Below, piece by piece: positions 29,709-37,621 of a stretch of DNA of 64,000 nucleotides. The position numbers and the translations under genes are program-made. Every line of letters begins with the position of its first letter. Position 1 is the stretch's first letter. The notes beneath the pieces were generated by a model. It was not told the DNA's origin. It worked only from the letters and a program-made list of their open reading frames with translations, and made no database searches. Source of the stretch: UBA5072 sp963752195 (GTDB taxonomy: Bacteria > Bacteroidota > Bacteroidia > Bacteroidales > UBA10428); NCBI GenBank assembly GCA_963752195.1, contig CAVVXI010000001.1, positions 1,674,001 through 1,738,000 on the forward strand, given 5' to 3'.

Positions 29709-30593
29709 TCAGGCGGTGAGGCGAAAGAGGATGGCGGTGGCGTCGTCGCTGCGCTTGAAGCGCGGGTGGCTGGCCCCGGTCGGGTCGACGTCGCGCTCGA
29801 CGAAGCGCAGTTCCTCGATCAGCGGATCGAGGCCGTCGGCCTCGGCGCGGGCGATCAGCCCCGGCCCGTCGTAGCGCCCGTAGTTGTCGATGAGATCGGC
29901 GAAGCCGTCGGTGCAGAGGATGCCGGTGGCCGGCAGCGACACGTCGAGCCGCGCCGCGGCGAGATGATCGGCGGCCAGCGGTTCGAGGCCAAGCGTCCAC
30001 ACCGTGCCGCCCGGCAGGTTGTGCCGCCCCCGCCGCGCCCGGAGGTCGGCCAGCGTGTCGCGCTCGCGGATGGTCACGCCCTCGGCGTCGAAGCCGCCGG
30101 CCTGGACGAGCGCCTTCCGGGCGAAAAACTGCTCGCGCGAGCGCGCCATGGCGAGCCCGCTCCACCGCGTCAGGCCGCCGTCGGCATCGCGAAGCAGCAG
30201 CACGCAGTCGCCGAGCCCGGCGATCTCGATCCCGGCGCCATCGATCCGGAGCGACAGGAAGCTCGCGGTGGGATGGCGGTAGCGCTCGATCTCGGCCATG
30301 TCGGCGGCGTCGGCGAAGCGCTCCGCGGCGCCGCGATTGAGGGCGCGGACGACGTCGGCGGTGGGGGCGCCGGGGACGAGGCCATCGCGCAGGTGGCGGA
30401 CGGCGTGCTCGGCCAGCCAGGCGGCGTCGCTCCGCGGCGGGCGCACGACCGGGTCGCCGAGGCTGGTTGCGCCGTCGACGACGAAGGCCGCGGCCTCGTT
30501 CCAGCCGGCGCGGTCCTCGTTTTCGCGGTCCGCATGGCCGGGATCGGTGGCCGACTGGAGAACGTGCAGGGAGAGCGTCATCGCCGGGTTCAT
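29709..30593 (-). CDS. PP2C-family protein phosphatase-like protein
   Basis: Probable metal-dependent Ser/Thr phosphatase or related regulator. The intact 294-residue frame begins MNPAMTLSLHVLQSATDPG. PP2C order is kept: ENEDRAGW near residue 24, FVVDGATSLGD (metal Asp-Gly), GLGDCVLLL, CTDGFADLIDNYG and the C-terminal SDDATAILFRL. A typical DGxGG is replaced by DGATSL, so activity is plausible but not certain. Its start overlaps the stop of the glycosyltransferase gene (ATGA at 30590-30593). The target is unknown; neighbours suggest cell-envelope regulation. Confidence 0.75.
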   Translation of the reverse strand: MNPAMTLSLHVLQSATDPGHADRENEDRAGWNEAAAFVVDGATSLGDPVVRPPRSDAAWLAEHAVRHLRDGLVPGAPTADVVRALNRGAAERFADAADMAEIERYRHPTASFLSLRIDGAGIEIAGLGDCVLLLRDADGGLTRWSGLAMARSREQFFARKALVQAGGFDAEGVTIRERDTLADLRARRGRHNLPGGTVWTLGLEPLAADHLAAARLDVSLPATGILCTDGFADLIDNYGRYDGPGLIARAEADGLDPLIEELRFVERDVDPTGASHPRFKRSDDATAILFRLTA

Positions 30594-31498
30594 ACCACGG
30601 TCATCCCGGCCTTCTGCCGTTGTTTCGATTTCCGCCGGTCGCCGGTCGGGGGCCGCACCCCGCGCTCGTCGAAATACGCCGTGGCCTCGCTGACGAAGCG
30701 GCGGATCTGCCGTGAAACGCCCCGGGTCTGCATCCGGTAGATGAGCGGGAAGAAGCGGATCGTCCGCTCCGCCCGCTTCAGCCCGGGCTTGTCCCAGCCC
30801 ACCACCAGCCCGGCCATGAACGTCCCCTTGATGATCAATTCGTGGTCGAAGCCGGGGTTGGGGATGAGCATCACCGGACAGCCGCAATGGAGCGCCTCGC
30901 CGACGGCCGCGGTACGCTCCCAGGTGATCAGCGCCCGGCTCCGGCGATAGAGGTCGGCGAGCGTCTCCGGGTCCCTCGGCTCCTTCCGCGAGATCAGCGT
31001 GGGCCGCTTCAACCAGGCCGGGAGGGTGGTCAGGTCGGGCGTGTGGCGCACCGAGTAGATCAGGAAGCCGGAGCGCTCGTGCGTCGCTGCCCCCCGGTTG
31101 AACACCTGCCGGTCGAGCAGCGGAATCCGCAAGCCGAGGGACTTGACGTCCTCGAGCTGGAACTCGTCGGCGAAGTGGATGAAGTAGTCGCCGCGGCTGT
31201 GCTTGGCGATCCGCTTCTGGAGGAGGTAGCGCACCACCTTGCGGCCCTCCAGCGGGTTGCCCTCGGTGATCTCCGGATAGATCACGATGTCGTCGCGGCC
31301 CTGCCGCCGCAGGCCCCGGATCAGTCGTTCGTCGGCGTGCGGCGCACGCATCGCATCGGGCGCGCCGGTCCCGGTGATGTAAGCCTCGTAGCCGAGGCGG
31401 TTGAGGTGGTGGCAGAGCAGAAACAGGCAGCGCACGCCGGAATGCAGGTATGTGTAGTCGGGCGACTTTATGAGGAATACCGGCGGTTGCGCGGACAT
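30590..31498 (-). CDS. GT-B-fold glycosyltransferase-like protein
   Basis: Intact 302-residue frame, MSAQPPVFLIKSPDYTYLHSG. It has an N-terminal Rossmann-like half (CLFLLCHHLNRLGYEAYITG, IVIYPEITEGNPLEGRKVV) and a C-terminal donor-binding half (EPRDPETLADLYRRSRALI, WERTAAVGEALHCGCPVMLI, NPGFDHE). The pattern E-ITEGNPL-G-VVRYLL is seen in GT4-like proteins of surface polysaccharide loci, but the enzyme is short (most are about 350-400). The basic end (RRKSKQRQK) may bind membrane or RNA. It is the first gene of the minus run with PP2C and Mpl, and divergent from the DegT gene with a 168-base shared upstream region. Confidence 0.65.
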   Translation of the reverse strand: MSAQPPVFLIKSPDYTYLHSGVRCLFLLCHHLNRLGYEAYITGTGAPDAMRAPHADERLIRGLRRQGRDDIVIYPEITEGNPLEGRKVVRYLLQKRIAKHSRGDYFIHFADEFQLEDVKSLGLRIPLLDRQVFNRGAATHERSGFLIYSVRHTPDLTTLPAWLKRPTLISRKEPRDPETLADLYRRSRALITWERTAAVGEALHCGCPVMLIPNPGFDHELIIKGTFMAGLVVGWDKPGLKRAERTIRFFPLIYRMQTRGVSRQIRRFVSEATAYFDERGVRPPTGDRRKSKQRQKAGMTVV

Positions 31499-31666
31499 GG
31501 TTCGGCCGGGCGTTTTCGGGTGCGCGCTTGCGGATTCACGGGCGGAAAAGGCCGTTTGGGCTCGATTTCGCCAAGCCCGCCTTGCATAGTGCCACCTATC
31601 GTCACGGACCGGTCCCCTGTCAATGGTTGGTGAAGTCTCCGCGGCCCTTCGGGCGAGGCCTCGCGC

Positions 31667-32761
31667 ATGACCGGCATGTCAGCTCGCCCCGGCACGCTCC
31701 GCTTCGTCGAATCCAAGCCGCCGGATCTCGCCCGCGTCAGCGCGCTGCTCGAGGCGTCCCATGTCGACAACCAGTGGACCAACTTCGGCCCGGCCACGGC
31801 CCGTCTCGAGCTGTTGCTCGCCGAACGGCTCGGCGTGCACGGAAGCCGGTCGCTGGTCTCGGCCTCGTCGGCGACGTCGGCGCTGTTCGCGCTCGCCGGG
31901 GTCGCCGCCCGCCGGATCGGCCGGCCGCTCCGCTGGCTCGCCTCCGCCTACGGGTTCTTCTCGACCCGGATCGGGCCATTCGCCGAGACCGTGACGATCC
32001 TCGATTGCGGCGACGATGCGTTTCTCGATCTCGCAGCGGTCGACCGACACCCGCCCGACGCATGGGACGGCCTCCTCGTCACCAACGTCTTCGGCGCCGC
32101 GGCCGATCTCACGCCCTATGCCGCCTTCTGCCGGCACCGCGGCAAGGCCCTCCTCGCCGACAATGCGGTGGCGCTGCTCGGCCATGACCACGGCGCGCCG
32201 GACGGGCCGGACGCGGCCATCTCCCTCCACCACACCAAGCCCTGGGGCTTCGGCGAAGGCGGCCTTGCCGTGCTTCCGTCCGAGGACGCCGAGCTGTTCC
32301 GGGCGCTGGTCAATTTCGGGCAGAAGCTCGAGCCATGGCTCGCCGGATTCGCCGGCAACGGCAAGATGTCGGATTTCGCCGCGGCCGGCGCGATCGACCG
32401 GCTGGCGAGGATGGAGGACTGGGCGCCGGCCTACCGGGACGGATGGCAGCGGATCGCCGGGCTCGCCGAGCGCGTCGGCTTCCGTGTCTTCAGCCGGCCG
32501 GCGGCCGGCGGCGTGCTCGGCTTCGTCGCGCTGGAGGCGCCCGGTCCGGTTTCCGGCGACTTCCTGTTCGCCCGCCCGCTGCCGATGGCCAAGTACTATC
32601 CGCCGCTCGCCGAGCGGCCGGTCGCCCGAGCGATCTACGAGCGCAACGTCTGCGTCGCCAGCCATCCCGGCGTGGTAGCGCTCGACGACGCGGCGATCAC
32701 CGCCGAGCTCGACCGCGTGTTCGGGCATGCGGCGGCGAACGCCACCTCCCTGCCGGCATGA
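31667..32761 (+). CDS. DegT/DnrJ/EryC1-type PLP aminotransferase family protein
   Basis: Probable PLP-dependent sugar aminotransferase acting on a nucleotide-linked keto sugar. Uninterrupted 364 residues. ATG 31667 is preferred; an alternative ATG is at 31676. Motifs are HVDNQWTNFGPATARLE (family NxWTNFGP), SASSATSALFALAGV, TNVFGAAADLTPY, LLADNAVALLG, and SLHHTKPWGFGEGGLAV, in which the Lys (about residue 190) is the expected PLP-binding residue. Its stop overlaps the ATP-grasp start by ATGA (32758-32761), so they are coupled. Divergent from the glycosyltransferase gene. Confidence 0.82.
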   Translation: MTGMSARPGTLRFVESKPPDLARVSALLEASHVDNQWTNFGPATARLELLLAERLGVHGSRSLVSASSATSALFALAGVAARRIGRPLRWLASAYGFFSTRIGPFAETVTILDCGDDAFLDLAAVDRHPPDAWDGLLVTNVFGAAADLTPYAAFCRHRGKALLADNAVALLGHDHGAPDGPDAAISLHHTKPWGFGEGGLAVLPSEDAELFRALVNFGQKLEPWLAGFAGNGKMSDFAAAGAIDRLARMEDWAPAYRDGWQRIAGLAERVGFRVFSRPAAGGVLGFVALEAPGPVSGDFLFARPLPMAKYYPPLAERPVARAIYERNVCVASHPGVVALDDAAITAELDRVFGHAAANATSLPA

Positions 32762-33858
32762 CCCCGACCGTTCTCATTACCAGCATCGGCAGCATCTCGG
32801 CGACCGGGGTGGCGCTCTGCCTCGCGCCGGTGCGCCAGGCCGTCCGCATCGTCGCCACCAACTCGATCGCCGATGCCGCCGGCAACTTCCTGGCCGACCG
32901 CACCGTGCTCGTGCCGCCGACCGCCGAGGCCGAGGCGTGGCAGGCGGCGCTCGGCAGGCTGATCGCCGAGGAGAGGCCGTGCCTCGTCTTCAACGGCCGC
33001 GACGAGGAGGTGGGCCTCCTCGCCGCCTTGCAGGCCGACGCCGCGGCCGCCGGCACCCGGATCCTCGTGCCGCCGCCCGCCTTGGTGGCGGTATTCGCCG
33101 ACAAGGCCGAGAGCGCCCGCTTCGCGGCCACGCACGGCCTCCAGTTCGCCGAGACCGCCGTCACCGCCGCCGAGGTCGAGGCGCTGATGGCGCGCACCGG
33201 CCTGCCGCTGGTGGCGAAGCCGCGCCGCGGCGGCTTCGGTGCCCATGGCGCCGCCCTCCTCCTCACCGGCGACGACGTCGCCGCCGCGCTCGCCGAGGAG
33301 CGCTTCGTCTTCCAGGAGATGCTGCCCTCGCCGCTTCTCGACGACAGCCTCGCGGCGTGGCGGAAGGTCCGCGGCGTGCCGTGGTCGTTCGCCGTCCAGA
33401 GCATCGACCACGAGGTCGACGTGCTGGTCGACGGCGACGTCATCGTCGGCACCTGCCTGTCCCGGGGCCATGCCGACGGCGCCTTCAATCGCGACATCGT
33501 CGCGGTCGAGGGGCCGGCGATGCGGGTCGCCGCCGAGGCCTATGGCCGGGCGCTCGGGAGCCTCGGCCATTGTGGCCCGGTCAATCTCCAGGGCCGGCTC
33601 CTCGACGACGGCCGCTTCGTGCCGTTCGAGATCAACGCGCGCTTCACCGGCACGATGATCGGCAAGGCCGGGATCGGCTTCAACCTCGTGCTCGCCGCGC
33701 TCCGCCACTGGGGCGGCGGCGATGTCCGGGGCGTTCCGCCGCTCGAGCCGAATGGGCGGGCGGTCCAGCGGCTGCCGATGTTCATGGCTTTCGAGGATCG
33801 CGACCGCGCGCGGCTCGCTGGCACCGGCGAGTGGACGAGGAGCGACGGCGAGGTCTAG
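32758..33858 (+). CDS. ATP-grasp enzyme (carbamoyl-phosphate-synthetase-like)
   Basis: Forms a C-N or similar bond using ATP through an acyl-phosphate. Intact 366 residues starting MTPTVLITSIGSISATGVAL. The N-terminal pre-ATP-grasp domain includes FNGRDEEVGLLAALQ. The ATP-grasp domain includes FADKAESARFAATHGLQ, LPLVAKPRRGGFGAHGAALL (nucleotide Lys), FVFQEML, VNLQGRLLDDG and PFEINARFTGTMIG (metal Glu/Asn). It resembles ATP-grasp ligases near DegT genes in surface-sugar loci; the substrate is not predictable. Convergent with MurQ; the two stops overlap by 4 bases. Confidence 0.78.
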   Translation: MTPTVLITSIGSISATGVALCLAPVRQAVRIVATNSIADAAGNFLADRTVLVPPTAEAEAWQAALGRLIAEERPCLVFNGRDEEVGLLAALQADAAAAGTRILVPPPALVAVFADKAESARFAATHGLQFAETAVTAAEVEALMARTGLPLVAKPRRGGFGAHGAALLLTGDDVAAALAEERFVFQEMLPSPLLDDSLAAWRKVRGVPWSFAVQSIDHEVDVLVDGDVIVGTCLSRGHADGAFNRDIVAVEGPAMRVAAEAYGRALGSLGHCGPVNLQGRLLDDGRFVPFEINARFTGTMIGKAGIGFNLVLAALRHWGGGDVRGVPPLEPNGRAVQRLPMFMAFEDRDRARLAGTGEWTRSDGEV

Positions 33859-34754
33859 CCGCCCGGCGCCGGCCGCAGCGCCAGCGCACGGCGGAGGTTG
33901 TCGCCGGCATCGGCAAGCAGCCGCGCCGCCGTAGCCGGATCGGCGCCGAGCGCGACCAGCACCGCCGGCTTGATGCGGTTGCCGGCGGCATCGAGCGCCA
34001 CCCGTGCGGCCGCCTCGTCGCAGCCCGCGATTGCAGCGACGATCGCCACCGCGCGTCGCGCGAACTTGCCGCGATCGCTCGGCAGTTCGACCATGAGGCC
34101 GTCATGGATCCGGCCGAGGCGGGTCATCACCAGCGTCGACAGCAGGCCGAGCGCCGCCTTCTGCGCGGTGCCGGCGTTCATCCGGGTCGAGCCGGCGACC
34201 GCTTCCGCGCCGGTCTCGAGGAAGATCGGGACACTGGCGTCGGCGAGAAGCGGCGAGCCGCGGCGATTGGCGATGCCGACCACCAGCGTGCCGCTGCGCC
34301 GGGCGGCCGCGGCCAGCGCCACCGTGTAGGGCGTGGTGCCGCTCGCTGCCACCGCGACCAGCGCATCGGCGGCGCCGATGCCGGCCTCGACGACGATCGC
34401 CCGGCCCCGGCCGGCGTCGTCTTCGCCCGCCCCGGTGGTACCGGGCGGGCAAATCTCGGCGCGAAGATAGAGCGTGCGGGCGGGCGGCCAGCCGAAGGTG
34501 GCGTGAAGCTCGCTGGCATCGAGCGCGGCCTGCTGCCCGGAGGAGCCGGCTCCGGCGTAGATCAGCCGGCCGTCGCCCCCCTCGAGCCGGGTCGCGATGG
34601 CGGCTGCCGCGTCGGCGATCGCCGGAAGTGCCGCCCGGACCGCGGCGACAGCACGCGCCTGGCCCTCCCACAGCGCCTCGAGGATGTCACGGTCGCTCCA
34701 GGCGTCGAAGCCACGGTAGCGGGGGCTGATCGCCTCGGGGTCGGGAGCGGTCAT
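33855..34754 (-). CDS. murQ: N-acetylmuramic acid 6-phosphate etherase
   Basis: Splits MurNAc-6-P into GlcNAc-6-P and D-lactate during cell-wall recycling. Intact 299 residues, the usual length. The SIS domain has YAGAGSSGQQAALDASE (active-site Glu region), VAASGTTPYTVALAAAA, ETGAEAVAGSTRMNAGTAQ (split: GSTRMNAGTAQKAALGLLST) and MTRLGRIHDGLMVELP. The C-terminal helical region is AAARVALDAAGNRIKPAVLV. No MurNAc transporter or anhMurNAc kinase gene (anmK) is adjacent. It sits 19 bases below the BKACE gene on the same strand, yet with Mpl in the same 6 kb a peptidoglycan-recycling theme is likely. Confidence 0.87.
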   Translation of the reverse strand: MTAPDPEAISPRYRGFDAWSDRDILEALWEGQARAVAAVRAALPAIADAAAAIATRLEGGDGRLIYAGAGSSGQQAALDASELHATFGWPPARTLYLRAEICPPGTTGAGEDDAGRGRAIVVEAGIGAADALVAVAASGTTPYTVALAAAARRSGTLVVGIANRRGSPLLADASVPIFLETGAEAVAGSTRMNAGTAQKAALGLLSTLVMTRLGRIHDGLMVELPSDRGKFARRAVAIVAAIAGCDEAAARVALDAAGNRIKPAVLVALGADPATAARLLADAGDNLRRALALRPAPGG

Positions 34755-34773
34755 GCGCGCGCCGGCCCTTTGG

Positions 34774-35707
34774 TCAGAACCCGACCTTGTCGGCGCCCTT
34801 GAGGTCGAGGATCTCGCGGGCCTCGTCGGGCGTCGCCGCGGCGAGGCCGAGGCCCTCGATGATCTGCCGGACCCGGGTCACCTGCTCGGCGTTGGTCCGC
34901 GCCAGCTGGCCCTTGCCGATCCACAGCGAATCCTCGAGCCCGACCCGGACATTGCCGCCCATCGCCACCGCCATCGCCGCGATCGGCATCTGGTTCCGCC
35001 CGGCGCCGAGCACCGACCACCGGTAGTCCGTCGCCGAACAGCCGGTCGGCCGTCCGCTTCATGTGGGCGACGTCCTCCGGATGCGGGCCGATGCCGCCGA
35101 GGATGCCGAACACCGACTGGACGAAGAACGGCGGCTTGACCAGCCCGCGGTCGGCGAAGTGGCCGAGCGTGTAGAGGTGGCCGATGTCGTAGCACTCGAT
35201 CTCGAACCGGGTGCCGTTCTCGGCGCAGGTCGACAGGATGTACTCGATGTCGGCGAAGGTGTTCCTGAAGATGCGGTCGCGCGAGCCCTCGAGATAGGGC
35301 CGCTCCCAGTCGTACTTGAACTCCTTCTGGCGGGCGAGCATCGGGTAGAGGCCGAAGTTCATCGACCCCATGTTGAGCGAGGCGACCTCCGGGCTGAAGG
35401 TCGCCGCCGGCCGCACCCGCTCCTCGATCGCCATCGTCGGCGCGCCGCCGGTGGTGATGTTGACGACGCAGTCCGAGCGCTGCTTGATCACCTGGAGGAA
35501 CGGCCGGAACGCCTCCGGGGCCTGGTCGGGCTGGCCGGTCTCGGGGTTGCGCGCGTGGAGGTGGACCACCGCCGCGCCGGCCTCCGCCGCACCGATCGCC
35601 GCGTCGGCGATCTCCTCCGCCGTCACCGGCAGGTAGGGCGACATCGAGGGCGTGTGGATCGCCCCCGTCACCGCGCAGGTGATGATGACCTTGCCGTTGA
35701 CTGCCAT
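34774..35707 (-). CDS. Beta-keto acid cleavage enzyme (BKACE, DUF849)
   Basis: Zn-dependent enzyme that condenses a beta-keto acid with acetyl-CoA to give acetoacetate plus an acyl-CoA. It starts MAVNGKVIITCAVTGAIHTP. Motifs are VVHLHARNPETGQPDQ (metal HxH), VVNITTGGAPTMAIEERV, ASLNMGSMNFGLYPML, RFEIECYDIGHLYTLGHF, FGILGGIGPHPEDV and GRNQMPIAAMAVAMGG. About 311 codons, normal. A single extra G near 35027 (GACGGAC for GACGAC) breaks the frame; the corrected end is DLKGADKVGF at 34774. With the downstream-oriented neighbours it forms a BKACE/3-hydroxyacyl dehydrogenase pair, as in carnitine-type catabolism. Confidence 0.9.
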
Positions 35708-35717
35708 GTCCGTCTTC

Positions 35718-36665
35718 CTATTCCCCGATGTCGTTGGCGGCCCGCCGCCGGTGCGCCATCAGCGCCATCAGCCGCCGGTCGCGCCAGAGCTGGCGCTTGC
35801 CGAGCGAATCCTTCGGCACCCTTGCCCGCCGGTCGCGCTCGATCTCCTCGAGCACCGGTCCGCCCCAGTCGACCCGCCGCTGCATCTGCGCCCAGAGGTT
35901 CACGTAGAGCCCCTGGTAGCGCTCGACATAGTCGCGGATGCCGCCCGGCGCGTTGAGGTCGATGGTCTCGAACGGCCCGATCAGCGACCAGCGCGGCGCC
36001 AGCCCGTCGCGGATGCCGATGTCGACGTCCTCGGCGCTGGCGTAGCCGTCGGCGACCAGGCGGAACGCCTCCTCGAGCAGCGCGCCCTGCAGCCGGTTCA
36101 TGATGAAGCCGTCGAGCTCGCGCTTCATCACGATCGGCGCCTGGCCGATCGCCGCCATCAGGTCGCGGCAGCGCTCGACGATCTCCGGCGCGGTCCACGG
36201 CGCCGGCACCACCTCCGCCGCGGGGATGAGATAGGGCGGATTGATCGGATGGATCACGAGGCAGCGATGGCGGCCGGCGAGGCCCTCGGTGAACAGCGAG
36301 GGCAGGATCGCCGAGGTCGAGGATGCGATCACCGCGTCGGGCGGCGCCAGCGGGTCGAGGCGGGCGAAGATCCCCCGCTTCATCTCGACGTCCTCGGGCG
36401 TGTTCTCCTGGACATGGTCGACGCCGTCGAGCGCCGCCTCGAGGTCGTCGGCGACGGCGATCGCGGCGAGCACCTCGCCTGGCGTCCGGCCGCGGAGGAG
36501 GTCGTTGGCCTCGAGCTCGGGCAGCGCATCGGCGATGAAGCCGATCGCCCGCGACGGGGCATCCTTGTCGTGGTCCCACAGCCTCACGTCATTGCCGGCG
36601 CGGGCGAAGGTGATCGCCCAGGCGCGGCCGACGAAGCCCGATCCGATGATTGCGACCTTCGCCAT
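35718..36665 (-). CDS. 3-hydroxyacyl-CoA dehydrogenase family protein (lambda-crystallin/gulonate type)
   Basis: NAD-dependent oxidation of a 3-hydroxy acid to its 3-keto acid, which the next gene (BKACE) could cleave. Intact 315 residues from MAKVAIIGSGFVGRAWAITF (GxGxxG). Then come ENTPEDVEMKRGIF, IASSTSAILPSLF, HPINPPYLIPAAEVVPA (catalytic His and Glu region), NRLQGALLEEAFRLVADG and GLAPRWSLIGPFETIDL. The length and GSGFVGRAWA fit the gulonate dehydrogenase/lambda-crystallin branch rather than fatty-acid FadB domains. 10 bases separate it from BKACE, indicating one operon. Confidence 0.88.
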   Translation of the reverse strand: MAKVAIIGSGFVGRAWAITFARAGNDVRLWDHDKDAPSRAIGFIADALPELEANDLLRGRTPGEVLAAIAVADDLEAALDGVDHVQENTPEDVEMKRGIFARLDPLAPPDAVIASSTSAILPSLFTEGLAGRHRCLVIHPINPPYLIPAAEVVPAPWTAPEIVERCRDLMAAIGQAPIVMKRELDGFIMNRLQGALLEEAFRLVADGYASAEDVDIGIRDGLAPRWSLIGPFETIDLNAPGGIRDYVERYQGLYVNLWAQMQRRVDWGGPVLEEIERDRRARVPKDSLGKRQLWRDRRLMALMAHRRRAANDIGE

Positions 36666-36666
36666 C

Positions 36667-37467
36667 TCAGAGCGCCTCGACATTGCCGTCGACGCCGATC
36701 GACTGGCCGGAGATGTTGCGGCCGGCATCGGAGAGGAGGAACGCGATCGCGGCGGCGACGTCGTCCGGCGTCACCATCCGCCGCAGCGACACCTTGGCGA
36801 GGTACTGCGCCTCCATCTCGTCATAGGGGATGCCGAGCTGGCCGGCGCGCGAGCGGATGACGCCCTCCATGCGCGGCCCCTCGACGATGCCGGGGAGGAC
36901 GGCATTGACGCGGATGTTCGCCGGCCCGAGCTCCTTGGCGAGGCTCTGGGTGAAGCCGATCACGCCGAACTTCGCCGACGAGTACGGGGTGCGGAAGGCA
37001 TAGCCGTGGCGTCCGGCGGCCGACGACAGGTTGACGATCGAGCCGCCGCCCGCCGCCTTCAGCATCGGCACGGCCATGCGCGTGCAGAGGAACTGGCCGG
37101 TCAGGCAGACGTCGATGGTGCGGCGCCAGTCGGCCGGGTCGATCTCGTCGACGCCGCCGGTCGGCCCGGCGATGCCGGCATTGTTGATCATCGCGTCGAG
37201 CCCGCCGAGATGGTCGGCGGCGGCCTTGAACAGGCGCTCGACGTCGGCCTCGACGGCGACATCGGCGAGGATGCGGCCGGCCTTCGGGAAGTCGCGCCCG
37301 AAGGCGTCGAGCGCCGCGTCGGCAACGTCGCAGACGAAGAGCCGCGCGCCATGGCCGGCGAGCCGCCGGGCGATCGCGAGGCCGATGCCGCCGGCGCCCG
37401 CGGTGATGATGACCCGCTGGCCGGCGATGCCCGCCGCGAGGTCGGCCGAAGTCGATTCCGTCTGCAC
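36667..37467 (-). CDS. Short-chain dehydrogenase/reductase
   Basis: Intact 266-residue SDR. GTG 37467 follows GGGGGAGGATCACG. Motifs are VIITAGAGGIGLAIARRLAG (cofactor site), INNAGIAGPTGG (NNAG), VNLSSAAGRHGYAFRTPYSS, YSSAKFGVIG with catalytic Tyr and Lys, VLPGIVEGPRM and ISGQSIGVDGNVEAL. The stop is 1 base before the 3-hydroxyacyl-CoA dehydrogenase start, so the three downstream genes are one unit. The EGPRMEGVIRSRAGQLGIP insert is typical of SDRs acting on hydroxylated acids. The substrate is not predictable. Confidence 0.9.
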   Translation of the reverse strand: MQTESTSADLAAGIAGQRVIITAGAGGIGLAIARRLAGHGARLFVCDVADAALDAFGRDFPKAGRILADVAVEADVERLFKAAADHLGGLDAMINNAGIAGPTGGVDEIDPADWRRTIDVCLTGQFLCTRMAVPMLKAAGGGSIVNLSSAAGRHGYAFRTPYSSAKFGVIGFTQSLAKELGPANIRVNAVLPGIVEGPRMEGVIRSRAGQLGIPYDEMEAQYLAKVSLRRMVTPDDVAAAIAFLLSDAGRNISGQSIGVDGNVEAL

Positions 37468-37621
37468 CCGTGATCCTCCCCCGGCGGTTCCGTCGCGGGC
37501 GTCGGGAATGGTGTCCCCGCTTGCCCGCCGGCCGGCATTCGCGTTGTCGCCGCTGTTGTCGCGGCGGGCCGATTGGTAGCGACTTCCGCCCGGCCCGCAA
37601 CCGCTTTCGCCGTCCAGGCCC

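Noticed and set aside
33000..37500. Long open frames antisense to clean genes
   Set aside because: At 70% GC with strong third-position bias, antisense frames stay open by chance; their proteins are Arg/Ala/Gly-rich with no motifs.
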